Assembly: GCA_003660865.1 (NCBI GenBank)
Contig: QMVA01000002.1
Span: 1 to 38,156 of the forward strand
Length of the DNA: 38,156 nucleotides
Reading direction: 5' to 3'
Source: Candidatus Nanohalarchaeota archaeon
GTDB lineage: Archaea > EX4484-52 > B79-G9
In this document: piece after piece, positions 1 to 8,647 of the stretch
Layout of the letters: every line of letters begins with the position of its first letter
Numbering within the stretch: the stretch's first letter is position 1
Notes under the pieces: generated by a model
The model's input: the letters and a program-made list of their open reading frames with translations, nothing else
What the model was told of the DNA's origin: nothing
Database searches by the model: none
Program-made: the position numbers and the translations under genes

Positions 1-102
1 AGAACCGTTTCTCTGTTTTCCATTTTTTACAATGTGAGGACTACCACAGTGCACACATTCACTTTTGTCCAATGGTCCAAATATATCCTTGAATAGATTC
101 AT
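1..102 (-). CDS. Transposase, N-terminal fragment (cut by window edge)
   Basis: The first 34 codons of a minus-strand gene run off the left edge. After MNLFKDIFGPLDKSE the protein has CVHCGSPHIVKNGKQRNG. This is the first half of a zinc ribbon (CxxC, then VKNGKxRNG) typical of the N-terminus of IS1/IS1595-type and some archaeal IS6-type transposases; the second Cys pair would lie outside. The ATG follows a good Shine-Dalgarno (GGGTGATG). A possible element end in IS1 style (GTGATGCTAC on the minus strand) lies at about 174-183, but no full inverted repeat or target duplication can be seen. The family assignment is tentative; the transposase call rests on the ribbon alone. Confidence 0.6.
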   Translation of the reverse strand, partial: MNLFKDIFGPLDKSECVHCGSPHIVKNGKQRNGS

Positions 103-136
103 GTTTCATCACCCTAAAACATTCTGTGCTAAACCA

Positions 137-146
137 CTATTTAAAG
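137..146 (-). promoter_or_regulatory. TATA box of the transposase gene
   Basis: CTTTAAATAG on the minus strand lies about 40 nt before the transposase ATG, leaving a short leader that contains the Shine-Dalgarno. Confidence 0.35.
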
Positions 147-273
147 TTTATTGGGTGATTTCATTTTTTAGAAGTAGCATCACGTCTATTTTGGTGGGGT
201 ACCTGGATTTATTCGTTTTTTGGGTGGTTAAGGTTCTGTCTGGATATAATTTTCAGTGGCAATTGTTTGGACT

Positions 274-519
274 TCATGTGATGAATTTCTTCTTTAGTTC
301 TTCGTAAAAGGATATGTTTATAATTTCCATTTCTATATCGTTTATTGCTCTTAGTATTCTGTCAATATGTGTTTTTAATTCTATGTCTTTTATTTTGTCT
401 ACGTCATATTGTAATATGTTTGAATGCTGTACTGCGCTTTTTAGTATGGGTGTTTTATTGTTACTTGTGAGATGTTTATTTTCGGGGTTATATAGATGTG
501 ATATTGGTTGGCTCTGCAT
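274..519 (-). CDS. Hypothetical 81-aa protein
   Basis: I do not recognise this protein. It is short, hydrophilic and probably helical: the C-terminal half (DVDKIKDIELKTHIDRIL onwards) alternates charged and hydrophobic residues like an amphipathic or coiled-coil helix and ends in KKKF. It begins 61 nt after the 494-aa gene on the same strand, so the two may be co-transcribed. Third codon positions favour A and C, as in the other minus-strand genes, which supports real coding. There is no clear Shine-Dalgarno before the ATG, and no membrane segment or signal peptide is visible. Confidence 0.45.
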   Translation of the reverse strand: MQSQPISHLYNPENKHLTSNNKTPILKSAVQHSNILQYDVDKIKDIELKTHIDRILRAINDIEMEIINISFYEELKKKFIT

Positions 520-579
520 TGTAGAAAAAAAGATATGGGGCTATAGCGGGAGAATAATGGTCGGCTATAGTTCTTAATA

Positions 580-2064
580 TCAGAAATAAAATTTCCCTTC
601 CTTAATCATGTCGTCTACATATTGTTTGATCTCATTTTGGGACATGTCTGTTTTAGGATCAATCTTGTGTTTTGGGTTTATGGGAAATCCTTCTTTTGCT
701 GGTTCTTTATCTGTTCCTTGTAGTCTTTTTTCTTTTAGTATAGTCCTACTATGTTGTGTTAGCTTTCTTGCTACGTTTGCTGCATCTCTTATTTCTTCTT
801 CTGGTGTTCCTGCTGAAACCTTTTTGGGCGTTCTTGTGGCATATGCTTTTATTGAGTCCATAAGGTTTTCACGGATGGGCGGGTAATCTCTGGTTTTCTC
901 AGTATATGTTGTGGTTTTAAGTTCTCCGAGTTCGTCAGTTATGTCCTGACCTGTGTGTTCATCACTGGTCTCTGTTTTCTTGTATGGCTCGTCGGTTATT
1001 AGGTAATGTTTCAGTTCGTCATTATCTGTTATTGTTTCAGTAAGGTGTATGCGGAGTAGGTTGATGCGGCGGGTATCCCTGTTTTTCTTTTTCATTGATT
1101 TTTCGACTTCGTTCAGAAGTTTGTAGGTTAATGTGCCGTTCGAAATCTTGTCGAGAATAGCATCGCTTGTGTCATCTACTATGATTTTGTCTGTGTAGTC
1201 TTCGAGGAAGTATAGTTGGCGTTCTAATTCATCTGCTTGGGGGTTGTCTTCTTTGTATTTGTTTTTATCTTTTCTGTTCCAGGGGGTGATGCGATTTATG
1301 AGGTCGATATTGTCGTCGAGATATTTTTCGGCTGCTTCTAGTATTTTGTCGCTTGCTTCTTTTATTTCCTCTTGGGATTTTGTTTGTTCTTCACTGTATC
1401 CTGTTTTGTATTCCACATTGTCAGAGGCGGACAATAAATATGGTTTATTTACTAGTTCTTTCAGGATACCTTTTGGTATTTTGCCGTCTTTGATTTTTTC
1501 GACGACTTTGTCTCCGTAAGATTCTGTTTTGTAGTCTGGATTATTTAAGAGGTCTCCGAGTTCAAGTGCACTGTCGAGATTATTTTTGTTCTTTTTGATG
1601 TTGTAGATACTTATAAGTAGTAGAACTCCAGCTGTCGTTCTTAGAACCGGTGCCTCGTATGCTGAGGCTTCGTCGAGTATTCCTGTGTCGTTTGAGATAT
1701 TGTCCAGTGCTTCGCCAAGATGTGTGTGCCAGAAGTTGCCTGCGCCTGTTACATTATCTACTGTAGCAAAATAGTTTATTGCGTCCCCGTAAAGTGTGGC
1801 CGTGGTGGCTGCTACTGGTGCGGCAACGTTTTTTGCTTTGTGGGCTGCGCTCTTTACAGTGTCTTTAGCTTTGTAGATTATTTCTTCTTCAATATTGGTC
1901 ATATATTGACCTCTGTCGTTGAGAACGTCTTTGCTTGTTTTTGGTATGTCTGTGACACTTCTGTAAATGTCACCAATTTTTGAATCGCTTATTTTTGATT
2001 TTGCATTACTTATTTTTGATTTGAGATTACTGAACATTTGCATCACCGCAGTCATTGTTGTCAT
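580..2064 (-). CDS. Hypothetical 494-aa protein with one possible membrane segment
   Basis: This is a long open frame that I cannot assign to a family. The N-terminus is basic and low in complexity (repeated SKIS/AKSKIS). An Ala-rich stretch follows at about 85-120, then a hydrophobic stretch near 145-160 (TTAGVLLLISIYNI) that could be a membrane span. The rest is highly charged and likely helical. There is no signal peptide, Cys cluster or nucleotide-binding motif. A TATA box at 2080-2090 puts transcription start near 2059, between the ATG at 2064 and a second in-frame ATG at 2055, so translation may begin leaderless at 2055. It lies beside an IS fragment and a second unknown gene, which suggests an accessory segment. 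Confidence 0.7.
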   Translation of the reverse strand: MTTMTAVMQMFSNLKSKISNAKSKISDSKIGDIYRSVTDIPKTSKDVLNDRGQYMTNIEEEIIYKAKDTVKSAAHKAKNVAAPVAATTATLYGDAINYFATVDNVTGAGNFWHTHLGEALDNISNDTGILDEASAYEAPVLRTTAGVLLLISIYNIKKNKNNLDSALELGDLLNNPDYKTESYGDKVVEKIKDGKIPKGILKELVNKPYLLSASDNVEYKTGYSEEQTKSQEEIKEASDKILEAAEKYLDDNIDLINRITPWNRKDKNKYKEDNPQADELERQLYFLEDYTDKIIVDDTSDAILDKISNGTLTYKLLNEVEKSMKKKNRDTRRINLLRIHLTETITDNDELKHYLITDEPYKKTETSDEHTGQDITDELGELKTTTYTEKTRDYPPIRENLMDSIKAYATRTPKKVSAGTPEEEIRDAANVARKLTQHSRTILKEKRLQGTDKEPAKEGFPINPKHKIDPKTDMSQNEIKQYVDDMIKEGKFYF

Positions 2065-2079
2065 TAGTTAGTAGTGAAA

Positions 2080-2090
2080 GTATATAAGCA
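2080..2090 (-). promoter_or_regulatory. TATA box of the 494-aa gene
   Basis: TGCTTATATAC on the minus strand lies about 21-30 nt before the two candidate ATG codons at 2064 and 2055, consistent with a leaderless transcript. Confidence 0.5.
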
Positions 2091-2271
2091 TTTCTATAGT
2101 GTAATATGGCTATTTGAGAAGATATTTATTCATCTGATTCTGTTTTTGGTGTTGATGACTTGCGGTTTGCTTTTTTTTTGTAGTCAATAAACCTGTATGT
2201 CTGTTGTATCTATAAGTTAGTAAAAAGATAAGAGAGAAGTCTATGGTGAAACAAATCGTCTTTCTGTTCTT

Positions 2272-2580
2272 TTATTCGCGCAGTTCTATTTCAATATTGA
2301 TTGAGTCAGGAACTTCTATGCGCATAATCTGCCTTAAAGCGCGCTCGTTTGTGCCGATGTCGATTACGCGCTTGTGGATGCGCATCTCCCACTTTTCGTA
2401 TGTTTCTGTGCCGTCGCCGGATGGAGCTTTTCTTGTGGTTATCTTTAGCTTTTTTGTCGGCAGTGGGATTGGTCCTGCTACGTTCGCTCCGAACTTGAGG
2501 GCTATCTGCTTTATTTGTTTTGCCAGTTCTTCAAGTTCCTGGTAGTTTGTGCTTGTTATTTTTACGCGTGCGGTTTGCAA
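2272..2580 (-). CDS. rps10: Small-subunit ribosomal protein uS10
   Basis: A 102-residue uS10, normal for archaea, a component of the 30S head. Recognisable blocks are VKITSTNYQELEELAKQI at the N-terminus, GPIPLPTKKLKITTRKAPSG in the middle, and the C-terminal region WEMRIHKRVIDI leading to VPDSINIEIEL. The start codon is TTG (TTG CAA ACC), with the Shine-Dalgarno GGTGA seven nt upstream; no in-frame ATG fits. It follows aEF-1A by 67 nt on the same strand, the usual archaeal tuf-rps10 arrangement, and is probably co-transcribed with it. It is the last recognisable gene of this operon. Confidence 0.97.
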   Translation of the reverse strand: MQTARVKITSTNYQELEELAKQIKQIALKFGANVAGPIPLPTKKLKITTRKAPSGDGTETYEKWEMRIHKRVIDIGTNERALRQIMRIEVPDSINIEIELRE

Positions 2581-2647
2581 TTTATTTCACCTATGGTATC
2601 ATACTTTAGTCTTTCATAAAGCATGTCAAAGTTACAGAATCTTTTGA

Positions 2648-3925
2648 TTATTTCTTTGCAACAAGGTCAATGCACATACCAGCTGCAATGGTCTGTCCCA
2701 TGTCTCTTATTGCGAATTTTGCGAGTTGAGGGATGTCTGATTGCTTTTCTATTACCATTGGCTTGGTTGGTTTGCATTTGATGATTGCTGCATCTCCAGG
2801 CTTGATGAAGTCAGGGTTTTCTTCCTTTGTCTCACCTGTAGTGGGGTCTATTTTTTTTAAGATATCTGTTATCTGACATGCAACGTGTGATGTGTGGATG
2901 TGGAATACCGGTGTGTATCCTTTTGTTATCACACTTGGATGTTGTAGTACTATTATCTGTGCTGTGAATTCGCCGCTTTGGTCAACTACTGTTGGCGGGT
3001 TGCTTGTGTGTCCACAGACTTCACCACGGGCGATGTCGCCTTTTCCGAGACCTCTTACGTTGAAGCCGATGTTGTCACCTGCTTCTCCTTTTGGTATCTC
3101 TTCGTGGTGCATTTCGATTTTCTTTACTTCGCCGGTTTTGCCGGATGGCATGAATACGAGTTTGTCGCCTGATTTGATTTCGCCGGTTTCTACGCGACCT
3201 ACAGGTACTGTTCCTACGCCGGTGATTGTGTAGACATCCTGTATGGGGAGTCTTAGCGGTTTTCCTGTTGGCTTTTCCGGCATAGGTAGGTCGTCGAGGG
3301 TTTCAAGCATTGTTTTTCCTTTGTACCATGTCATCTGTTCTGCTTTCTTTGCTACGTTTTCGCCTGTCCATGCTGATACGGGGATGTATGGTATGTCGTC
3401 TGTCTTGAAGCCGACGCTTTTCAGAAGCTTGATTATGTCGTCTTTTGCTTTGGTGTATGCTGATTCGTCGAAGTTTACTTCGTCCATCTTGTTTATTGCG
3501 ACGATGAGGCTTTTTACGCCAAGTGTTCTTATTAGAAAGACGTGCTCTTTGGTCTGCGGCATGACGCCGTCTTTTGCGCCAAGTACGAGGATCGCTGCGT
3601 CTGCCTGTGATGCGCCGGTTATCATGTTCTTTACGAAGTCCCTGTGGCCAGGAGCATCAATGATTGTGAAGTAGTATTTTGCTGTGTCGAATCTCTGGTG
3701 CATGACGTCAATTGTCACACCGCGTTCTCTTTCTTCTTTTACTGTGTCCATGAGGAACGCGAATTTGAATGATTCTTTTTTAAGCTCTTTTGCTTTTTCG
3801 TCTATCTTTTTCATCTGCTGTTCCGGGACGTTTCCTGTGTCCCATAACATTCTTCCGATTAATGTTGATTTTCCCTGGTCGACGTGACCGATTGTTACTA
3901 AATTCATGTGTGGTTTTTCTGCCAT
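2648..3925 (-). CDS. tuf: Translation elongation factor 1A (aEF-1A)
   Basis: This GTPase delivers aminoacyl-tRNA to the ribosomal A site. All G motifs are visible: G1 GHVDQGKST, G2 ERGVTIDV, G3 DAPGHRDF, G4 NKMD and G5 SAW, followed by the two beta-barrel domains, for 425 residues in all. The fifth position of G1 is Gln instead of His; this position varies among lineages (Ala or Ser elsewhere), so activity is not in question. The start is the ATG at 3925 (MAEKPHMNLV), because GAGGTG lies six nt upstream. The in-frame GTG at 3934 is part of that Shine-Dalgarno and would add three false residues. It is followed by uS10 and preceded, after about 217 nt, by aEF-2. Confidence 0.98.
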   Translation of the reverse strand: MAEKPHMNLVTIGHVDQGKSTLIGRMLWDTGNVPEQQMKKIDEKAKELKKESFKFAFLMDTVKEERERGVTIDVMHQRFDTAKYYFTIIDAPGHRDFVKNMITGASQADAAILVLGAKDGVMPQTKEHVFLIRTLGVKSLIVAINKMDEVNFDESAYTKAKDDIIKLLKSVGFKTDDIPYIPVSAWTGENVAKKAEQMTWYKGKTMLETLDDLPMPEKPTGKPLRLPIQDVYTITGVGTVPVGRVETGEIKSGDKLVFMPSGKTGEVKKIEMHHEEIPKGEAGDNIGFNVRGLGKGDIARGEVCGHTSNPPTVVDQSGEFTAQIIVLQHPSVITKGYTPVFHIHTSHVACQITDILKKIDPTTGETKEENPDFIKPGDAAIIKCKPTKPMVIEKQSDIPQLAKFAIRDMGQTIAAGMCIDLVAKK

Positions 3926-4142
3926 ATTTAACACCTCGCAATTATCATTTATTCTTCTTTATAATGATTGTTTTTATTTATGGTTTGTATGTTTATAGGG
4001 TTTAATATTGTTTATTATTGATTCTGAATTTTTTAAAGTTTTATGTGAAATGTGCTAGAGAATCGAGTGTGTTTGTTCTCTGTTGTCACATTATTGGTTT
4101 GATGGTTAAGTTTATAAATGTTGTGTATTGGTTATGTTTTCT

Positions 4143-6341
4143 TTATTGTTCCAGTTTTATTTGCGGGAGTTCTTCTTTCATGCCTTTTCTTTTCCTGATC
4201 TGAAGGACTATCTTGTTCTGGAGTTCTGTTGGTAGTTTTTCGTATACTATGTCTATGAGTGACTGGAATCCTCTGCCGCCTGTTGCGGATTTTATTGCGC
4301 CTTCAAAGCCGAACATCTCTGCGACAGGGAGTTTGGCTGTTATTATGCTCGTGCCCTGCTCTTCTTCCATATTCATGATTTGCCCGCGGCGGTTCTGGAC
4401 TTCTTTTACGACGTTGCCCATGTGTTCTTGGGGGCTATCTATTCTTAGTATCTGTTTTGGCTCGAAGAGGGATGCTTTGCCGTCGAGCATGCAGTTTTTG
4501 AGGGCGCTTTTGACTGCCGGGAGTACCTGCGCCGGTCCCCTATGTATTGCGTCTTCGTGGAGTTTTGCGTCCATGAGCATTACTTGCAGGCCGAATGTTG
4601 GTTCTGCTGCAAGGGGTCCTTCGTTGCATACTTCTTTGAATGACTGGATTATGAGTTCAATTACTTCGTTTAGCTGGACTATACCTCTTGTTAGGTTTAC
4701 GAGTATGTTGCCGTTCTGAATTGCGACTACTTTTTTTGCCTCGTCGCGGTTGTAGCCTGCGTCTGCGAGTGCGTTTGTTACTTCAAGCTGGTCTTGTTTC
4801 CTGATTTTTCCTTCTCTCATGTTGCCGGATATGAGTGTTTTTCTTACTTCGTCGGATACTGGTGCGACTTTCAGGTAGAATTTGTTGTGTTTGTTTGGTG
4901 TTTTTCCTTCGAATTGCTGTGATTCTTTTAGGAGGCCTTCTTTGTAGATTACTATGGGTTTTGAGACTGTGATCGGGATGCCTTTTTCTTTTATGTAGCG
5001 CTCGATTTTTGCTTCGATGTGGAGTTCGCCGAGACCGGATATGAGGGTTTCGCCTGTGTCTTCGGAGATTTTTACTCTTATTGTCGGGTCTTCTTTTGAG
5101 CGCATTCTCAGGATGTCGATGAGCTTTGAGAGGTCTTTGATGTTCTTTATTTCGATTGATTTTGTTACTACCGGTTCAAATATGTGTTTTATGTCTTCGA
5201 ATGGAGGTATCTCGTGGGATGCGCCGCTGAGTGTTTCGCCCGATGATGCCTGGTCGAGGCCTGTTACTGCGATGATGTTGCCGACACACATCTCGTGTAC
5301 CGGGATTCTTTTCGGGCCGTCGTATACTGATACTTGCTGGACGCGGGTGTCTGCCTGTACGTTTGAGAGGTAGACTGTTTGTCCGTCTTTTAGTGTGCCG
5401 CCGAATAGGCGCACTGTTGAGACGATGCCTGCGTTTGGGTCGCTGAGTACGTTTGTGACTACGCCGATAGGTTCGCCGGTTTTGTCTGAGTTCATCATTG
5501 CTTTTCCTTCTTTTGATTCTATGTCGCCGGTCCAGATTTTCGGGATCCTGTATTTCTGTGCTGTCTCTGGGTCTGGCAGGTGGTTTATTACCATGTCGAG
5601 TATTACTTCGTGAATTTTTGCTTTTTTTGCGAGTTCTTTTTCGTCGCCTTTGTTTGTGAGGTCAATTATGTCTTTGAATGATGTGCCTGTCTTTTTCATG
5701 TAGGGGATGGATGTTGCCCAGTTTTTGTAGGCTGAGCCGAATGCGACTTTGCCTGACTGGACGTCTACAAGCCATTCTTCTTTGAGTTCAGGGGGTGCGA
5801 ATTTTCTTATGAGATTGTTTATTGATGTGATGTGTTTTGTGAAGCGTTCAAGCATCTGTTCAGGGGTTAGCTGGAGCTCTTTTATGAGGCGGTCGACTTT
5901 GTTTATGAAGAGTACGGGTTTTACGCGCTCTTTTAAGGCCTGTCTCAGGACTGTTTCGGTCTGGGGCATTGCGCCTTCTACTGCGCATACGACTACGACT
6001 ACGCCGTCTACGGCTCTCATTGCGCGGGTGACGTCGCCACCGAAGTCTACGTGGCCGGGGGTGTCTATTAGGTTGATTAAGTAGTCGTCTCCGTGATGAT
6101 CATATACCATTGAGACGTTGCCTGAGTATATTGTTATGCCGCGTTCCTGTTCCTGCTTGTCGGCGTCCATTCTTACGGCTGTGCCTGCCAGTTCTTCTGA
6201 GAGCATGCCTGCGCCTGCCAGTAGGTTGTCTGTGAGGGTGGTTTTCCCGTGGTCGATGTGGGCTGCTATGCCTATGTTTCTGATTCTTTTCAGGTTTTTT
6301 ACTGCTTCTTTAATTCTTTCTGTTCTTGTTCCTTTTGCCAT
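4143..6341 (-). CDS. fusA: Translation elongation factor 2 (aEF-2)
   Basis: This ribosomal translocase GTPase has 732 residues, the usual archaeal length. It shows G1 AHIDHGKTTL, G2 QERGITI, G3 DTPGHVDFGGDV and G4 NKVDR. Near the C-terminus HEDAIHRGPAQ carries the His that is converted to diphthamide in archaea. The start is taken at MAKGTRTERIK. Longer upstream open sequence to 6494 encodes a Lys/Asn/His-rich tail unlike any EF-2, and a TATA box at 6391-6400 lies inside that tail, which argues against it. GGCGATGA precedes the chosen ATG. The gene normally sits directly after uS7; here about 7.7 kb of other genes intervene. Confidence 0.97.
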   Translation of the reverse strand: MAKGTRTERIKEAVKNLKRIRNIGIAAHIDHGKTTLTDNLLAGAGMLSEELAGTAVRMDADKQEQERGITIYSGNVSMVYDHHGDDYLINLIDTPGHVDFGGDVTRAMRAVDGVVVVVCAVEGAMPQTETVLRQALKERVKPVLFINKVDRLIKELQLTPEQMLERFTKHITSINNLIRKFAPPELKEEWLVDVQSGKVAFGSAYKNWATSIPYMKKTGTSFKDIIDLTNKGDEKELAKKAKIHEVILDMVINHLPDPETAQKYRIPKIWTGDIESKEGKAMMNSDKTGEPIGVVTNVLSDPNAGIVSTVRLFGGTLKDGQTVYLSNVQADTRVQQVSVYDGPKRIPVHEMCVGNIIAVTGLDQASSGETLSGASHEIPPFEDIKHIFEPVVTKSIEIKNIKDLSKLIDILRMRSKEDPTIRVKISEDTGETLISGLGELHIEAKIERYIKEKGIPITVSKPIVIYKEGLLKESQQFEGKTPNKHNKFYLKVAPVSDEVRKTLISGNMREGKIRKQDQLEVTNALADAGYNRDEAKKVVAIQNGNILVNLTRGIVQLNEVIELIIQSFKEVCNEGPLAAEPTFGLQVMLMDAKLHEDAIHRGPAQVLPAVKSALKNCMLDGKASLFEPKQILRIDSPQEHMGNVVKEVQNRRGQIMNMEEEQGTSIITAKLPVAEMFGFEGAIKSATGGRGFQSLIDIVYEKLPTELQNKIVLQIRKRKGMKEELPQIKLEQ

Positions 6342-6390
6342 TTCATCGCCTTTTGAGTATATTTTTAGTGGATGATTGATTGTTTGCGGG

Positions 6391-6400
6391 AGTTTATATG
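6391..6400 (-). promoter_or_regulatory. TATA box of fusA
   Basis: CATATAAACT on the minus strand predicts transcription start near 6369, leaving a leader of about 28 nt with a Shine-Dalgarno before the ATG at 6341. Confidence 0.5.
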
Positions 6401-6588
6401 TTTTTTTGTGCGCCCTGTTTTGTATTCTTTGTTTTGGATTGTGTGTTTTGTATTTTTGTTGTTGTGATTTGCTTGTGGTGCTTCTTAAGAACATAGTCTT
6501 TCTGTGCGAAGTTTTATAAACGTTTTTGTTTTTGGTTGTTAGGATTTTTGAGTATTATCTTATGTCATATTCAAAGTTAGAAGTGGTT

Positions 6589-7209
6589 TTAATCTTGGGA
6601 TGAAATTATTTTGTTGTATATCTGGTCTAATTTATGATGTGCCTCATATAATATTTTTTGTAATTCTCCTACTGTTTTTCTTGAATCCGGAAGGGCTGTT
6701 TCTAAATCTTGTAAGGTTCCAAGTTCCATACTGCCTCGACTGAATATGAATTTATCTGGATTTAATCTATTAATATCAGTTTCAAGGAGACTATCTCTTT
6801 CGTTAGGCCTAGCATAAGAGTATGGATTCTCTCCTTTTTGTGCATAGTCCATTCTTGTTTTTACTTTGTCTATTTGTTGGGATGCATCTTCTTCGGTCCA
6901 TGTCGTTAGTTCTTCCATTGATATTTCGAGAAATTCCTTTATTGAGTTAAATGTGTGGTCTATTTCGCCATAATAAATATGTCCGTTGTTATAGTATGTC
7001 TCAATGAGTGATTGTTCTATTTTTGTTACGTTCTGATTGTCGATTGTTTCGCCTAATTTTTGTATGTCTTTTACTGCGTATTCAAAATCCGCTTTGTCAG
7101 GACTTACATAGCCTCTTAAGTAAGATATTGACCAGTACACGTTGCCTATTTGGTTTTCTATTTTGGATACTAGCGCTAAATCTTGGTCTGTTAGATCTAT
7201 TTTGACCAC
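6589..7209 (-). CDS. Hypothetical 206-aa soluble protein
   Basis: I do not recognise this acidic, mostly helical protein. It has no signal peptide, membrane span, Cys cluster or nucleotide-binding motif. Segments such as DLTDQDLALVSKIENQI at the N-terminus and LYEAHHKLDQIYNKI at the C-terminus look like long amphipathic helices. The start is GTG at 7209; a TATA box at 7231-7243 lies about 28 nt upstream, so the mRNA is likely leaderless and the gene transcribed alone. It is divergent from the membrane protein to its right and begins the accessory block that separates aEF-2 from uS7. Confidence 0.7.
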   Translation of the reverse strand: MVKIDLTDQDLALVSKIENQIGNVYWSISYLRGYVSPDKADFEYAVKDIQKLGETIDNQNVTKIEQSLIETYYNNGHIYYGEIDHTFNSIKEFLEISMEELTTWTEEDASQQIDKVKTRMDYAQKGENPYSYARPNERDSLLETDINRLNPDKFIFSRGSMELGTLQDLETALPDSRKTVGELQKILYEAHHKLDQIYNKIISSQD

Positions 7210-7230
7210 TAGGATGGGGTATATGTTGTA

Positions 7231-7243
7231 AATATTATATATC
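7231..7243 (-). promoter_or_regulatory. TATA box of the 206-aa gene
   Basis: GATATATAATATT on the minus strand is centred about 28 nt before the GTG start at 7209. Confidence 0.5.
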
Positions 7244-7302
7244 TTTCTGTATGTGCTTGTTTTTGGTGATTTTTGCTGTTCTGGTTTTGTTTTACGAAGG
7301 CA

Positions 7303-7310
7303 TTTATATT
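7303..7310 (+). promoter_or_regulatory. TATA box of the small membrane protein gene
   Basis: TTTATATT is centred about 26 nt before the ATG at 7333 and predicts a transcript beginning at the start codon. Confidence 0.55.
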
Positions 7311-7332
7311 TGCGCTTATCTTATATTTTGTT

Positions 7333-7707
7333 ATGTATTTCAGTCTGGGGTCGATTGTGAATTGGCGTGCGCTTGAGCTTTTGTTTGGCGCTGTGTTCGT
7401 CTATGTTGGTTATCTTAAGTTTACTGAGATTGGGCTTGATTTTGTTATGAGTTTTCCGCTTCTTATTGTGAATGCGCTGATTTTTTTTGCTATAGGGGTG
7501 CTTATGGTTCTTTCCCGGTCGCATATTGCGGTGGTTGGGCTTGTTCTGGTTGCGCTTGGCATTTCGCTTCATGGGCTTGGGTTTTTTGAGTCTTATAGTG
7601 TTTCTTATCTTTTTTACAGGTTCGGGATTCAGCCGGTTATGTTTTTGACGGATTTTTTGATGCCTATGCTTGCGGTTGTGTGGGTCTGGAAGGGGGGTAG
7701 TTATTGA
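7333..7707 (+). CDS. Small integral membrane protein, unknown family
   Basis: A 124-residue protein made of about four hydrophobic segments: LELLFGAVFVYVGYL, FPLLIVNALIFFAIGVLMVL, HIAVVGLVLVALGISLHGL and a C-terminal one ending VVWVWKGG. No catalytic or binding motif is visible. I chose the ATG at 7333 (MYFSLGSIVNW) rather than the earlier TTG at 7273, because the TATA box lies between them, 26 nt before 7333. The stop TGA is followed one base later by the HicB-like gene, so the two form a transcription unit. Function unknown. Confidence 0.7.
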   Translation: MYFSLGSIVNWRALELLFGAVFVYVGYLKFTEIGLDFVMSFPLLIVNALIFFAIGVLMVLSRSHIAVVGLVLVALGISLHGLGFFESYSVSYLFYRFGIQPVMFLTDFLMPMLAVVWVWKGGSY

Positions 7708-7708
7708 T

Positions 7709-7906
7709 ATGGCAAATAAATTTACTCTTATTATAGAGCAGGATACTGAGGGTTGGTTGGTTTCTGATGTTGTTGGGTTGCCCGGTTGTCATACTCAGGC
7801 TAAAAGTATGGATGTGCTTTTGAGAAGAACGAAAGAAGCTATTCAGTCATATCTTGCGTCAGATGCGGATTCGGAAGTTTCTGGTAAGTTTGTTGGAATT
7901 CAATAG
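7709..7906 (+). CDS. Solo HicB-like antitoxin-fold protein
   Basis: A 65-residue protein with the HicB N-terminal fold: a first strand (KFTLIIEQDTEGWLVSDV), then VGLPGCHTQAKSMDVLLRRT and EAIQSYL. This matches the pattern of HicB-family antitoxins (partially degraded RNase H fold), which neutralise HicA mRNA interferases. The C-terminal DNA-binding region of full HicB proteins is missing, and no HicA-like gene lies next to it: the left neighbour is a membrane protein and the right one a converging gene. It may act alone or with a distant partner. The start is the ATG at 7709 with the G-rich Shine-Dalgarno GGGGGG; upstream in-frame sequence overlaps the preceding gene. Confidence 0.75.
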   Translation: MANKFTLIIEQDTEGWLVSDVVGLPGCHTQAKSMDVLLRRTKEAIQSYLASDADSEVSGKFVGIQ

Positions 7907-7927
7907 ATAGAGGTATGATTTTTGAGT

Positions 7928-8647
7928 TTATAATCGTGTGATTTTTTCTTCGAGATGATTGTCAATATTTTTTGTTAATTTTGGGATGCTGCCGATTAGA
8001 CCGATTTTTTTGTCTTTTATGATTATTGCGCCTTCAAAGTATTTCTTTTTTTTGAGCCAGTCAAGTGTTTTTTTTATGTCTTTTTCGGTTTTTACCTGAT
8101 TTGCTGCTGCTGTTGCGAGGGCGTCTGCAATGTTTGCTTTTTTTGAGAAGATTACTGCAAGGTCGCATTTTCCGAAGCTTAGGGAGTGTCCCATGTTAGA
8201 TGATGATGAGCAGATTGATATTGGGGTGTTTTCGTCTGTCAGGTGGAAGCATAGTTTGTCTTTTAGTTTGTTTTGCCCGGAGAATAAGCCGATGTTTATT
8301 TTGCTTTTTGTGTATGCGTAGATGTCGCCGCCGTTTTCTACGATGAGTGTTTCTGGGTTGTGGAGAGCTATTGCTTTTTTTGCGCTGAATTCTGCCAGTG
8401 TGCCTGCAACTGCTGCCATGGGACCGACTTTGGCAATTTTTGCTGCCATGACCATTTCTTTTATTATTTTAGGGGCGTCTTTTTTTGTTTTTACGGGAAC
8501 CAGTGAGTTTAGAAATTCTTTGTCGGCGTAGTTTTCTATCAGTGTTCTTTGGGTTATGAGTTCTTTTTTTATTGTGCTGATTGCTTCTTTTTTGTCGGTT
8601 ATGACTTTGAGTTTGCTTGTCTTATATGTCAGTGTCTGGGTTTCCAT
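7928..8647 (-). CDS. UPF0280 / COG2122 ApbE-like protein, sulfide assimilation
   Basis: A 239-residue protein of the UPF0280 family. Diagnostic blocks are GPMAAVAGTLAEFSAKKAI, VENGGDIYAY and SSSSNMGHSLSFGKCDLAV. The fold resembles ApbE flavin transferases. The Methanosarcina acetivorans homologue MA1715 (COG2122) is linked genetically to efficient sulfide assimilation into homocysteine. Here it is the last gene of an operon with the two other proteins of that pathway and overlaps the NIL-ferredoxin gene by 26 nt, which strongly suggests translational coupling and a shared role. Its exact reaction is not settled. Confidence 0.88.
   Translation of the reverse strand: METQTLTYKTSKLKVITDKKEAISTIKKELITQRTLIENYADKEFLNSLVPVKTKKDAPKIIKEMVMAAKIAKVGPMAAVAGTLAEFSAKKAIALHNPETLIVENGGDIYAYTKSKINIGLFSGQNKLKDKLCFHLTDENTPISICSSSSNMGHSLSFGKCDLAVIFSKKANIADALATAAANQVKTEKDIKKTLDWLKKKKYFEGAIIIKDKKIGLIGSIPKLTKNIDNHLEEKITRL

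Noticed and set aside
2074..2271. Open frame continuing after the uS10 stop for about 60 codons
   Set aside because: It has no start codon or ribosome binding site and its sequence is low-complexity. Chance openness is expected from the strand bias.
6342..6494. N-terminal extension of aEF-2
   Set aside because: It is a Lys/His/Asn-rich tail absent from the family, and it contains the fusA TATA box.
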